A program made the translations under genes and the position numbers. A stretch of DNA of 64,000 nucleotides from Phycisphaeraceae bacterium (GTDB taxonomy: Bacteria > Planctomycetota > Phycisphaerae > Phycisphaerales > UBA1924): the NCBI GenBank assembly GCA_019636655.1, contig JAHBXB010000001.1:496001-560000 (forward strand), given 5' to 3'. Shown one piece after another: positions 11,161-20,108 of this stretch. Under the pieces are notes generated by a model, which was not told where the DNA came from, made no database searches, and was given only the letters and a program-made list of their open reading frames with translations. The number at the start of each line of letters is the position of its first letter. Positions within the stretch are counted from its first letter, which is position 1.

Positions 11161-12144
11161 ATGGCCGCCGTGGATACCCCCACCGTCAGCATAGCCGGAG
11201 CCGGCTTGGTCACCGAGGCCGATCTGGCGGAGATTGTCGGCGCGTTCCAGGACGCGGCGGGACGACTCCAGTCGGTGCACGAGTCGTTGCGTGCCGAAGT
11301 CGTGCGCCTCAAGGAAGAACTCCGAGAGGCGAACCTGCAGATCGAGCGGTCGGCCCGCCTTGCGGCGCTGGGCGAGATGGCGGCCGGCATTGCCCACGAG
11401 GTGCGCAACCCGCTCGGCTCCATCCGGCTGTATGCCAGGATCCTCGAAGAAGAGCTCGCCTCCAGGCCGTCCGAGCGGGACATCGCTCGAAAGATCCAGA
11501 CGTCGGTGGTTGGGCTGGATGCTGTAGTAACCGATGTGCTTGCATTCTCCCGCGAGATGCGGCTCCGACCCGAACCGGCGTCAGCAAGCGAGCTCTTCGA
11601 GCACGCGCTGGCCGATTGCGCGGCTCTCCTCGATGGAGAGCCCCGGGATTCCATCACCGTGAAGCGGGACGCTGCCCCGGGGCTCCTCGTCGACTGCGAC
11701 GCCACGCTGGTGCACCGCGCCCTGGTCAACGTTATCCGCAACGCCATCGAGGCGATGCGCCAGCTTCCGGACCGGAAGCACGCTTTGGCCCTCGATGCCG
11801 CGGTACGCCGCGTGCGTGGACCCAAGGGATCGCTGAGCGAAATGACCGCGTTGATCGTCTCCGATACCGGGCCCGGGATACCGCCCGAAGTCGCGAGCCG
11901 GATGTTCAATCCGTTCTTTACGACCCGCGCAACAGGGACGGGGCTCGGCCTGGCGATCGTTCACCGAATCGTCGATGCCCACGGCGGCCGGGTCAGCGTC
12001 AAGAACCGGGGAGCGGGCAAGGGCGGTCTGCCCGGCGGGGCTGTTGTCGAACTGCTGTTTCCGGTGACGCGGGGGCCCGCCTCCCTGCAGCCGGTTGAAG
12101 AACGCACGGATGGAGTTGTGTCGCGCACGGAGGCCAAGGAATGA
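11161..12144 (+). CDS. Sensor histidine kinase (FlrB/FleS/NtrB-like)
   Basis: Soluble histidine kinase of 327 residues that should phosphorylate the sigma-54 activator encoded next. An N-terminal helix/coiled-coil (25-70) leads to the H-box GEMAAGIAHEVRNPLGSIRL with His79. The HATPase domain follows: N-box NVIRNAIEAM, G1 DTGPGIPPEV, F-box FNPFFTTR and G2 GTGLGLAI. No TM segment or PAS domain is visible, as in cytoplasmic flagellar kinases of the FlrB/FleS/FlgS type. It overlaps the response regulator by ATGA, indicating translational coupling. ATG 11161 is preferred over ATG 11143. Confidence 0.88.
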   Translation: MAAVDTPTVSIAGAGLVTEADLAEIVGAFQDAAGRLQSVHESLRAEVVRLKEELREANLQIERSARLAALGEMAAGIAHEVRNPLGSIRLYARILEEELASRPSERDIARKIQTSVVGLDAVVTDVLAFSREMRLRPEPASASELFEHALADCAALLDGEPRDSITVKRDAAPGLLVDCDATLVHRALVNVIRNAIEAMRQLPDRKHALALDAAVRRVRGPKGSLSEMTALIVSDTGPGIPPEVASRMFNPFFTTRATGTGLGLAIVHRIVDAHGGRVSVKNRGAGKGGLPGGAVVELLFPVTRGPASLQPVEERTDGVVSRTEAKE

Positions 12145-13649
12145 GCACGGTATTGGTGGTGGACGACAAGGAGTTGATGCGCGACAGTGTGGCGGCAACG
12201 CTCACCCGCGCCGGGATGACGGTCATCACCGCCTCAAGCGGCGAAGCGGCCGTTGAACTGGCGGCGAAGCGGCGGCCGGACGCCATCGTGACCGACCTTC
12301 GCATGCCCGGGATGACCGGGATCGATCTGCTCGAGCAGGTCCGGCTCATCGACGAGGATCTCCCGGTCGTCATGATGACCGCCTTCGGCGCCGTTGAAAC
12401 CGCGGTGCAGGCGGTGAAGCTCGGCGCGTTCGATTACCTCACCAAGCCGTTCGAAGGAGACGAACTCGTTGTCGCTGTCAAGCGAGCCATCGAGCACGCC
12501 CGCCTCGTCCGCCAGAACGCCGTGCTCAAGCGTTCCGGCGAGAACGGCGGCAGCGCAGAGGGAATGGGACTCCCGCCGGGCCCCGCCGGGCGCCGCGGCA
12601 TCGACCGCATCATCGGTGACTCCCCGGCCATCCGCCGGGTGAAGGAGCAGGTCCTCGCCGTTGCCGAGTCGCACGGCACGGTCCTGATCTACGGCGAGTC
12701 CGGCTCCGGCAAGGAGATCGTGGCGAGGGCGGTGCACGACCTGAGCCCGCGCCATTCGGAGGCCTACCTGGCGGTGAACTGCGCCGCGCTGAGCGAATCG
12801 CTGCTGGAGAGCGAACTGTTCGGGCACGAAAAGGGCGCTTTCACCGGGGCCGAGAAGCTCCGCAAGGGGCGGTTCGAGCTCGCCGACCGTGGCACTCTCG
12901 TTCTTGACGAGATCAGCGAGGTGAGCCCGCGCGTTCAGGCCAAGCTTCTCCGGGTGCTTCAGGAGCGGACCCTGGAACGGGTCGGATCAAGTCTCTCTAT
13001 CGGGGTCGATGTGCGCGTCGTTGCCACCAGCAACCGCGACCTGCCCCGGGCCGTCGGCCGGGGCGAGTTCCGGCAGGACCTTTTCTTCCGCCTGAACGTT
13101 CTCCCCATCCACCTCCCGCCGCTCGCGGACCGGCTGGACGATGTCCCGCTGCTTTCTCAGTACTTTCTCGGAAACGTTTCCGAGCGTGAGGGCCGCCCGG
13201 CGAAGAGGTTCGATGATGAAGCTCTTTCCGTGCTCATGTCCTACTCCTGGCCCGGAAACGTGCGGGAACTGCAGAACATCTGCGAACGAGCCGCGGTGCT
13301 CTCCCGGGATCCGGTCATAGGCCGTTCGCTCATCGAATCGTGGCTCACGACGCCCGCCGCACTCGGGGCGCCCCCCCCGGCCGCGACGCCCGGCGCCGGC
13401 GCGATGATCGAGGCCAAGTCGCTCGGAGGTCTTGTCGCCAGCCACCGATTGAGCGGGCAGGCAACGGACTTCGTCGCCGTGCACGATCGGCCCCTCGAGG
13501 ACATCGAGCGTGACGCGATCGTCCGAACCCTCGGCCGCTTCAACGGCCACCGCCAGAAGGCCGCCAAGGCGCTCGGAATCGGGGTCCGCACCCTCGGCCT
13601 GAAACTCAAGAAGTGGAAGTCTCTCAACCTCGTCGAGCAGACGCTCTAA
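12141..13649 (+). CDS. Sigma-54-dependent response regulator (FlrC/FleR-like)
   Basis: NtrC-class transcription activator, 502 residues. The receiver domain (1-120) has acidic VVDDKE, phosphoacceptor Asp52 in TDLRMPG and Lys in LTKPFEG. The AAA+ domain has Walker A GESGSGKE, the sigma-54 contact loop GAFTGA (about 231-236), Walker B LVLDEI, and the sensor region SYSWPGNVREL. A Fis-type helix-turn-helix ends the protein (GHRQKAAKALGIGVRTL). With the kinase in front and flgB behind, it most likely switches on the middle class of flagellar genes. A candidate sigma-54 promoter sits 70 bp past its stop. Confidence 0.92.
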   Translation: MSTVLVVDDKELMRDSVAATLTRAGMTVITASSGEAAVELAAKRRPDAIVTDLRMPGMTGIDLLEQVRLIDEDLPVVMMTAFGAVETAVQAVKLGAFDYLTKPFEGDELVVAVKRAIEHARLVRQNAVLKRSGENGGSAEGMGLPPGPAGRRGIDRIIGDSPAIRRVKEQVLAVAESHGTVLIYGESGSGKEIVARAVHDLSPRHSEAYLAVNCAALSESLLESELFGHEKGAFTGAEKLRKGRFELADRGTLVLDEISEVSPRVQAKLLRVLQERTLERVGSSLSIGVDVRVVATSNRDLPRAVGRGEFRQDLFFRLNVLPIHLPPLADRLDDVPLLSQYFLGNVSEREGRPAKRFDDEALSVLMSYSWPGNVRELQNICERAAVLSRDPVIGRSLIESWLTTPAALGAPPPAATPGAGAMIEAKSLGGLVASHRLSGQATDFVAVHDRPLEDIERDAIVRTLGRFNGHRQKAAKALGIGVRTLGLKLKKWKSLNLVEQTL

Positions 13650-13719
13650 CCACAGCACGGCAGACCCCGCTGGCCGCGCACGCCTTGCGCGGCGGCACCG
13701 ATGCAACCGGTCTCGGGGA

Positions 13720-13734
13720 TGGCATCGCCCTTGC
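13720..13734 (+). promoter_or_regulatory. Candidate sigma-54 promoter for the flgB operon
   Basis: TGGCAT, five bases, TTGC: five of six bases of the -24 element and all four core bases of the -12 element, with GG-N10-GC spacing. It falls between the gene for a sigma-54 activator and flgB. The predicted start, about 13746, lies only two bases before the flgB GTG. Either flgB would be nearly leaderless from this promoter, or the match is fortuitous and flgB is read through from upstream. Confidence 0.4.
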
Positions 13735-13747
13735 GGAGCGGCGTACC

Positions 13748-14185
13748 GTGATCAACGACCTCACCACGTCTGGCGCCCTGCCCGCCCTGGAGATGGTCGT
13801 CCGCTTTGCCGGGCAGCGGCAGCGGCTGATCGCGCACAACATTGCCAATCTCGATACACCCAACTTCCAGCCGCGGGAGGTTTCGGCCGCCGGATTCCAG
13901 CGAACCCTTCGCGATGCCGTCGAGCAGCGCCGAGCAACGACCGGCGGCGAGGCCGGCGAACTCCCGTGGCGGGAATCGAGGGAACTTCGGCGCGACTCCG
14001 ACGGCGGCCTGAGCCTCCAGCCCGGGACGCCCTCCAGCGGCCTCCTCTTCCACGACCGGAACAACCGCGACATGGAAAGGCAGATGCAGGCGATGGTCGA
14101 GAATGTCAGCGCCTTCAGGATCGGCACCGACCTCCTGAGGTCACGGTTCGCCATCCTCCAGTCGGCGATTCAAGAGCGGGCCTAG
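13748..14185 (+). CDS. flgB: Flagellar basal-body rod protein FlgB
   Basis: Proximal rod subunit exported by the flagellar type III apparatus into the periplasm, 145 residues. The rod-protein N-terminal motif is clear: AGQRQRLIAHNIANLDTPNF. The C-terminal helix NNRDMERQMQAMVENVSAFR is the usual FlgB/FlgC coiled-coil partner. The distance from the GTG start to the QRQ motif fits other FlgB proteins, which is why GTG 13748 was chosen. It is first of the rod genes, 13 bp before flgC. Confidence 0.93.
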   Translation: MINDLTTSGALPALEMVVRFAGQRQRLIAHNIANLDTPNFQPREVSAAGFQRTLRDAVEQRRATTGGEAGELPWRESRELRRDSDGGLSLQPGTPSSGLLFHDRNNRDMERQMQAMVENVSAFRIGTDLLRSRFAILQSAIQERA

Positions 14186-14198
14186 GAGCACGTAGCGG

Positions 14199-14612
14199 AT
14201 GTTCGGCGCCCTCGACATCTCGACCAGCGGCATGATCGCACAGCGGACTCGCCTTGAGACGCTCGCCGCGAACATCGCCAGCAAGGACGTCCTGGAGGAC
14301 GCCAACGGCAACTACGCCCCATACCAGCGCCGCATCGCGGTCTTTGCCCCCGGAGACCCCTCCGCTTCCAGCCCCTCCGGCCGTGCCCTCGGCGTGCACG
14401 TTTCCGAGATCGCACTCTCCGACGATCTCCGCCGCCGGTACGACCCGACAAGCAAGTGGGCCGACGCCGAGGGGTATGTGATGACCCCGAACATCGACCC
14501 GGTGATCGAGCAGATCAACATGATCGAGGCATCACGGGCCTACGAGGCCAACGTCGCCGCCGCCGAGGCGACCAAGGCGATGACCGCCCAGGCCCTGCGC
14601 CTGATCGCATAG
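14199..14612 (+). CDS. flgC: Flagellar basal-body rod protein FlgC
   Basis: Second proximal rod protein, 137 residues. The N-terminus MFGALDISTSGMIAQRTRLE runs into the conserved LAANIAS block (NIANS in most FlgC). The C-terminus has NIDPVIEQINMIEASRAYEA and the terminal helix typical of the family. It differs from FlgB by the added middle beta region (YAPYQRRIAVFAP). It is cotranscribed with flgB and fliE, the canonical order for rod assembly on the MS ring. Confidence 0.95.
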   Translation: MFGALDISTSGMIAQRTRLETLAANIASKDVLEDANGNYAPYQRRIAVFAPGDPSASSPSGRALGVHVSEIALSDDLRRRYDPTSKWADAEGYVMTPNIDPVIEQINMIEASRAYEANVAAAEATKAMTAQALRLIA

Positions 14613-14675
14613 ACCCACGTTCGTTGCGGGTGACCGGTCGGCACGACCGATGAGCAGAGGGGACCGAGGAACGCC

Positions 14676-15008
14676 ATGACCGATCCACTTGGGCTGATTC
14701 GCGGTGCGGGAGTGGGGGGGGCCGCCGGCGTCGGCGGGCCGTCGCCGTTCCGCCCGCAGACCTCGACGCCCGCGACCACGCCCGACGGCGCCAGCTTCAA
14801 GGACGTGCTGATGGAGAACCTGCGGCAGGTCAACGAGCTGCAGCAGGAAGCGACCACCGCCATCGAGGACCTCTCGACCGGAAAGCGGAACGACCTTGAG
14901 GGCGTCCTGCTCGCCACGCAGAAGGCCGACACGGCGTTCCGCATGATGCTCGCGGTCAAGAACAAGGTCGCCGCGGCGTACGACGAGATCAAGCAACTCC
15001 GCGTCTAG
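14676..15008 (+). CDS. fliE: Flagellar hook-basal body protein FliE
   Basis: Small adaptor linking the MS ring to the rod and the first substrate of flagellar export; 110 residues. A Gly/Pro-rich N-terminus, encoded in part by an eight-G run near 14715, precedes the conserved C-terminal half: SFKDVLMENLRQVNELQQEA, then LLATQKADTAFRMMLAVKNK and VAAAYDEIKQL, the two helices diagnostic of FliE. Start ATG 14676 has AGGGGACCGAGGA upstream. Confidence 0.94.
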   Translation: MTDPLGLIRGAGVGGAAGVGGPSPFRPQTSTPATTPDGASFKDVLMENLRQVNELQQEATTAIEDLSTGKRNDLEGVLLATQKADTAFRMMLAVKNKVAAAYDEIKQLRV

Positions 15009-15189
15009 GACCGCTCGTGCTGGTGCCCGGTCGCGCAGAGATTGCGCTCGGCACGCGCAGTTCCAGCGTATCTCAAGGCTTGCGTCCGTGCCGTCCGAAA
15101 ACACCTGTCGCGAACCGCCCCGCGGAGCCGGGGACTGATCGCACCGGCGCCCGTGCGCCGGCCGTACCCAGGCACGGAGGCCACGGTCC

Positions 15190-16902
15190 ATGGAGCAACT
15201 GCGTCGGGCGCTGACGACGATCCAGCAGCAGCTGGCGCGCCTGAACGCGAGCCAGCGGCTGCTGATCCTCAGCCTGTGCGTCGTTGCCGCGATGGCGTTG
15301 GTGGTCGTCAGCCTCATCTCCGGCCGGTCGCAACTCGTGGCGCTCCCGGGCTTCTCGCCCGCCGAGCAGGACCAGGCCGCCGCGTTCCTCCAGGGCCAGG
15401 GGATTACCGCCAAGGTGGTCTCCGGGACGCTGATGGTCCACCCCGACAGCCGCTACATCGCCCTGGCCCAGCTTCAGCAGGGCCAGAAGCTCCCGGGCGA
15501 CAAGAAGCTCCTGTTCGAGAATCTCGCCCAGTCCCAGAACTGGATGATGTCTCGCCTGCAACTGGAGCAGCAGGCCAACGTCGCGCTGCAGAACGAACTC
15601 GCCAAGGTCGCGGCGAGTTTTCCTGGCATTGAAGCCGCGGATGTGTTCATCAGCAGCCCGCCCCCGTCGGGGCTGGGGACCTCCTTTCGCAAGCCGACCG
15701 CCACCGTGCGAGTCCATACCCGGGCGGACCGCACCCTGACGCAGGACATGGTCGACTCGCTCGCCGACCTGGTCGCGGGCTCGACACCCGGGCTGGCCGT
15801 CGGCGAGGTCCGCGTCATGGACAGCGCCAAGGGCCGCCGCTACCGCCCCCGCAGCGCCGACGACATTGCCGCGACTGGCTATCTCGAGCAGGCGATGAAG
15901 GTCGAGCAGCACGTTCAGGACAAGCTGCTCGAGAGCCTTCGGTACATCGACGACGTCATTGTGACCGTCAACGCCCAGGTCGATCTCACCCGCAAGGAGA
16001 TGAGCGAGCGGCAGGTGCTCCCCAAGGGCAAGGGAACCGAGGCGCTGGTCTCTTCGGAAACCACATCTACCAGCACGCAAACACAGCCATCTGGCGGCGG
16101 TGAGACCGGTGTTCGGCCCAACACCCAGGCGTCGATCGGCATCTCATCTGCCACGTCGAATGGCGGCTCCACGCAGGAACAGACCGAGACAAGGATGGAG
16201 AACGCGTTCGGAGCACGCGAGACGCGGGAGATCGACCCCAGCGGCCGCCCCATCCGGATCAATGTCACCATCGGCGTGCCGATGAGTTGGGCCGCCTCTA
16301 TCGCCCGGCAGCGAAAGGCCGCCGCCGCCCCCGCCGGTGGAGCCGCCGCGACCACTTCCGATGTCTCCGATGCCGAGGTCCAGGCCGCGTGGGGCGACGA
16401 GAAGAAGCGGCTGGAGCAGGCCGTGCAGCCGCTGGTCGATACCGAGGCCGGTCGCGGCGGGCAGTCGGCCGGAACCGTCATCGCCACCCTGATACCCGTG
16501 CTCACGCCTGCTTCGTCCACCGGCGGCGCCGCACAGAGCGCCGGTGTCGCCGGCACGTTCGGCTCTGTCACGAACCTCGTCGGCAGCGGCGCCGCCAAGA
16601 CCACGGCCCTCGGGGCCCTCGCGGCGATCGCGATCGGCATGATGGTCCTCATGGTCCGCAAGGCCGGCCGCGCCGAGCCGCTGCCCTCCGCCGAGGAACT
16701 CGCAGGAATCCCGCCCCAGATCACCGGCGACAGCGACCTGATCGGCGAGGCCGGCGAGGGAGACACGGCCATGGCGGGCATCGAGATCGACGACACCGCT
16801 CTCAAGACCAAGAAGATGCTCGAGCAGGTCTCCTCGTTCGTGAAGAAGGATCCGGCAGCCGCGGCGTCGCTGTTCAGCCGGTGGATGACCCCGGAACTCT
16901 GA
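15190..16902 (+). CDS. fliF: Flagellar MS-ring protein FliF
   Basis: Inner-membrane ring that templates the rotor and houses the export gate, 570 residues. TM1 lies at about 20-44 (LLILSLCVVAAMALVVVSLI). The periplasmic ring-building motifs include VALPGFSPAEQDQAAAFL, NWMMSRLQLEQQANVALQNE and ATVRVHTRADRTL. A long Ser/Thr/Gln-rich linker (about 290-330) follows, then TM2 (about 475-495, ALGALAAIAIGMMVLMV). The C-terminal tail, SFVKKDPAAAASLFSRWM, is the FliG-binding segment. A 181-bp gap before it may hold a promoter, but I see no convincing match. Confidence 0.95.
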   Translation: MEQLRRALTTIQQQLARLNASQRLLILSLCVVAAMALVVVSLISGRSQLVALPGFSPAEQDQAAAFLQGQGITAKVVSGTLMVHPDSRYIALAQLQQGQKLPGDKKLLFENLAQSQNWMMSRLQLEQQANVALQNELAKVAASFPGIEAADVFISSPPPSGLGTSFRKPTATVRVHTRADRTLTQDMVDSLADLVAGSTPGLAVGEVRVMDSAKGRRYRPRSADDIAATGYLEQAMKVEQHVQDKLLESLRYIDDVIVTVNAQVDLTRKEMSERQVLPKGKGTEALVSSETTSTSTQTQPSGGGETGVRPNTQASIGISSATSNGGSTQEQTETRMENAFGARETREIDPSGRPIRINVTIGVPMSWAASIARQRKAAAAPAGGAAATTSDVSDAEVQAAWGDEKKRLEQAVQPLVDTEAGRGGQSAGTVIATLIPVLTPASSTGGAAQSAGVAGTFGSVTNLVGSGAAKTTALGALAAIAIGMMVLMVRKAGRAEPLPSAEELAGIPPQITGDSDLIGEAGEGDTAMAGIEIDDTALKTKKMLEQVSSFVKKDPAAAASLFSRWMTPEL

Positions 16903-16917
16903 CGACCGGGAGACCCG

Positions 16918-17958
16918 ATGCCCCGCAAGCCAAACGACAAACTGCCCGATTCTCCGAGCGAGCTCGACGGGCTCACCAAGGCGGCGATCCTGCTGATGAC
17001 GCTCGAAGCGGCGGTGGCGGGCGAACTCCTCAAGAAGCTGCCGCCCGAAGCCATCGAGGAGGTCACCCGGGAGCTCGCCGGCCTGGGCCGGGTGCCGGAC
17101 CACCTCCGCCGCGCCGTGGTCGAGGAGTTCTACAGCGTCTCGATCGCAAGCGAGTACGTGAACGAGGGCGGCCTCGACTACGCCAAGGTGCTGCTCAAGC
17201 AGTCACTGGATTCCACCGTTGCCGACCGGGTCGTCCAGCAGATCCAGACGCAGGTGCAGAAGACCCCGTTCTCCTTCCTTCAGAAGGCCGAGAGCGAGAA
17301 CCTCCTCACGTTCATCCAGGAGGAGCACCCGCAGACCATCGCCCTGATCACCTGCCACCTGGCGCACCACAAGGCCGCGGAGATCCTCAGCGGCCTCCCG
17401 CTCCAGAAGCAGATCGAGGTCATCAAGCGCATCGCCAACATGGAGCAGACCAATCCGGAGGTCATCCGCGAGGTGGAGAAGGGACTGGAGAGCCGTCTCT
17501 CCAACATGCTGCTCCAGTCGATGGAGAAGGCGGGCGGCATCCCGACGGTCTCCGAGATCCTCAACCTCGCCGACCGCGCCACAGAGAAATCGATCATGGA
17601 GGGCCTCGAGGCCGAGGACCCGGAACTCGTCGAAGAGATCCGTCGCCTGATGTTCGTCTTCGAGGACATCAAGCTCGTCGACGACAAGGGCATCCAGACC
17701 ATCCTTAAGGAGATCGACAACGACGAGCTCTCGCTGGCGCTCAAGACCGCATCCCCCGAGCTCCAGCAGAAGATCTTCGGCAACATGTCCGAGCGGGCCG
17801 CCGCGCTCATCAAGGAGGACATGCAGTACATGGGCCCGGTCCGCGTCAGCGACGTCGAATCAGCGCAGCAGCGGATCGTCGACATCGTGCGCCGGCTCGA
17901 GGACGCGGGCGAGATCATCATCGCGGGCCGCGGCGGCGAATCGGAGCTCATCGTCTGA
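16918..17958 (+). CDS. fliG: Flagellar motor switch protein FliG
   Basis: Rotor protein that contacts FliF and the stator and sets torque direction, 346 residues. The N-terminal FliF-binding domain (LTKAAILLMTLEA; LPPEAIEEVTRELAGLGRV) precedes the EHPQ middle-domain signature IQEEHPQTIALITCHL. The C-terminal domain includes MFVFEDIKLVDDKGIQTILK and AAALIKEDMQYMGPVRVSDV, carrying charged residues used for stator interaction. It starts 15 bp after fliF. fliN is the only other switch gene here; fliM is missing from the window. Confidence 0.96.
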   Translation: MPRKPNDKLPDSPSELDGLTKAAILLMTLEAAVAGELLKKLPPEAIEEVTRELAGLGRVPDHLRRAVVEEFYSVSIASEYVNEGGLDYAKVLLKQSLDSTVADRVVQQIQTQVQKTPFSFLQKAESENLLTFIQEEHPQTIALITCHLAHHKAAEILSGLPLQKQIEVIKRIANMEQTNPEVIREVEKGLESRLSNMLLQSMEKAGGIPTVSEILNLADRATEKSIMEGLEAEDPELVEEIRRLMFVFEDIKLVDDKGIQTILKEIDNDELSLALKTASPELQQKIFGNMSERAAALIKEDMQYMGPVRVSDVESAQQRIVDIVRRLEDAGEIIIAGRGGESELIV

Positions 17959-17979
17959 TCGGCACTCGCCGGCGAACCC

Positions 17980-18759
17980 ATGGCTCTCATCAAGCACTCC
18001 AGGGCGAAAGAGATCACGCGAGAGGCCATCGTCCTCGACCTGGGGGACCTCGCGCGCCAGGGCGATCAGCTCGTTCGTGCCGCCCGTCTCAAGGCCCAGG
18101 AGATCATCCGCCAGGCCGAGTCCGAGCGGGACCGCCTCGTGGCCGGCGCCCGCGAACGCGGCCACGCCGAGGGCCTCGCGGCGGGCCGCGCGGAGGGCCT
18201 GACGCAGGGCCGCGAACAGGGCCGCACCGAGTCGCTCGCCCAGTGGGAATCCCAGATCCGCGCCGCGACCGAGGCGTGGTCCGCCGCCGCGGACTCGTTC
18301 CTCCGGCAGCGGGACAGCATGCTCCACGAGGCCCGCACCGATGTCGTCCGCCTCGCGGTGCAGATCGCCGAGAAGGTCACTAAGCGCACGATCGAGCTTG
18401 ATCCCGGCGTCGCTGCGGCCCAGATCGCCGAGGTGCTCGCCCTGATCGTGCGACCCACCGCGGTCGTTGTCGCGATCAGCCCCCGGGATCGAGGCGCGGT
18501 GGAGACCGCGCTGCCCGGAGTCATCGCCCGGTTCTCCAGCATCATCCACGCCGAACTTGTCGACGATCCCCAGCTCTCCCCCGGCTCGTGCATCGTGCGG
18601 ATGCGCGGCGAGCAGGCCGGGGCGGCGAGCCCGCCCGGCGGCGAGGTTGATGCCACTATCGAGTTGCAACTGGACCGAATCGTCCGGGCCCTGCTTCCCG
18701 ATTCCGCGAAGGGCGGCGACCCCGACGCCCCGCCCACAGCAGAGAGCGCGACGCCATGA
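17980..18759 (+). CDS. fliH: Flagellar assembly protein FliH
   Basis: Negative regulator and peripheral stalk of the FliI export ATPase, 259 residues. The N-terminal half is an Ala/Arg/Glu-rich amphipathic helix with glycine repeats (ARERGHAEGLAAGRAEGLTQ), the GxxxG pattern typical of FliH. The C-terminal globular part has VVRLAVQIAEKVTKRTIELD, as in FliH/YscL. The stop overlaps the fliI start by four bases. Confidence 0.9.
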   Translation: MALIKHSRAKEITREAIVLDLGDLARQGDQLVRAARLKAQEIIRQAESERDRLVAGARERGHAEGLAAGRAEGLTQGREQGRTESLAQWESQIRAATEAWSAAADSFLRQRDSMLHEARTDVVRLAVQIAEKVTKRTIELDPGVAAAQIAEVLALIVRPTAVVVAISPRDRGAVETALPGVIARFSSIIHAELVDDPQLSPGSCIVRMRGEQAGAASPPGGEVDATIELQLDRIVRALLPDSAKGGDPDAPPTAESATP

Positions 18760-20105
18760 GCGTCCTCTCGCCCCAGATCGAAACAGTGGCCCGCCTCCAG
18801 CCGATGCGGGTGACCGGCCGGGTGATCGCGCTTCGCGGCTTGGTCGTCCTCGTCGGCGATCTCCCGCTCCCGGTTGGATCGCTGGTCAACGTCGCGGGTG
18901 CTCTCGGCGAAGTCGTCGGATTCGACGGCAAGCACTCGGTCATCATGATGCTCGCGGGAACATCGGGCATCCGCGCCGGCGATCGCGTGCTCGGCCTGCA
19001 GTCCGCGCCGACCGTCGCGATCGGGCACCGCCTGCTTGGCCGGTGCATCGACGGACTCGGGCGTCCGATCGACGGCGCCGGACCGGTCACCGGCACCACC
19101 CCCCGCCTGATCGACCCCGAGCCGCTGGGCGCCATGTCCCGCCGCCGCATCACCGAGCCGATGCACACCGGTGTCCGCGCCATCGACCTGTTCACCACCA
19201 TCGGCCGCGGCCAGCGCCTGGGCATCTTTGCTGGGCCCGGTGTCGGGAAATCAACGCTGCTCGGCTCCATCGCACGCAACGCGGCCTCCGACGTCAATGT
19301 CGTGGCGCTCATCGGCGAGCGCGGCCGGGAAGTCGGGGACTTCATCGCCCACAGCCTCGGGCCCGCCGGTCTCGCCCGCTCCGTCGTCGTCGTCTCCACC
19401 AGCGATGAATCTCCCCTGATGCGGATCCGCGCCGCCATGGTCGCCTGCGCCGCGGCCGAGCACTTCCGTGATCAGGGAGCCCAGGTCCTGTTGATGATGG
19501 ATTCCGTCACACGCCTGGCCCACGCGCAGCGCCAGATCGGGCTGTCTGTCGGCGAGCCTCCCGCCACCCGGGGCTACACGCCCAGCGTTTTCTCGTTGCT
19601 CGCGAGGCTGCTCGAACGCGCCGGAGCACTGGCCCCTCGACCCGGTCACCCAGTCGGCGGATCGATCACCGGGCTCTACACCATCCTCGTCGAGGGGGAC
19701 GACATGACCGAGCCGGTCGCCGACGCGGCCCGCGGCATCCTCGACGGCCACCTCATGCTCTCCCGCTCCCTCGCTCAGCGGGCTCACTTTCCCGCGATCG
19801 ACGTGCTCGACTCGGTCAGCCGCGTCGCCGACGACGTCACCGACGACATCCACCGCGCGGCCAGACGCCAGATCATCCGGCTCATGGCCGCCTACCGCGA
19901 AGTCGAGGACCTGGTCCAGATCGGCGCGTACGCCAAGGGCTCCAGCACCGAATCGGATGTGGCAATCCGCTACCACCAGGTGATCGGCGACCTGCTCCGC
20001 CAGGGTTCTGGCGAGCGGGAGGCGTTCGAGGCGGGGCGCGCCCGGATGGTCAAGATCGCGCTGGAGGCCGGCGCTGCGCTCGCCGCCCCGACTCGAAAGG
20101 CATGA
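18756..20105 (+). CDS. fliI: Flagellum-specific ATP synthase FliI
   Basis: ATPase that energises substrate unfolding at the type III export gate, 449 residues, related to F1 beta. Walker A is FAGPGVGKST (about 159-168). The GERGREV segment, Walker B LLMMDSVTRLAHAQRQIGLS and the GEPPATRGYTPSVFSLLARL signature are all present. The C-terminal helical domain includes EVEDLVQIGAYAKGS. It is translationally coupled to fliH and followed three bases later by fliJ. Confidence 0.97.
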   Translation: MSVLSPQIETVARLQPMRVTGRVIALRGLVVLVGDLPLPVGSLVNVAGALGEVVGFDGKHSVIMMLAGTSGIRAGDRVLGLQSAPTVAIGHRLLGRCIDGLGRPIDGAGPVTGTTPRLIDPEPLGAMSRRRITEPMHTGVRAIDLFTTIGRGQRLGIFAGPGVGKSTLLGSIARNAASDVNVVALIGERGREVGDFIAHSLGPAGLARSVVVVSTSDESPLMRIRAAMVACAAAEHFRDQGAQVLLMMDSVTRLAHAQRQIGLSVGEPPATRGYTPSVFSLLARLLERAGALAPRPGHPVGGSITGLYTILVEGDDMTEPVADAARGILDGHLMLSRSLAQRAHFPAIDVLDSVSRVADDVTDDIHRAARRQIIRLMAAYREVEDLVQIGAYAKGSSTESDVAIRYHQVIGDLLRQGSGEREAFEAGRARMVKIALEAGAALAAPTRKA

Positions 20106-20108
20106 TCG

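Noticed and set aside
15009-15189. Sigma-54 sites upstream of fliF
   Set aside because: Several GG and TTGC elements are present, but none with the ten-base spacing.
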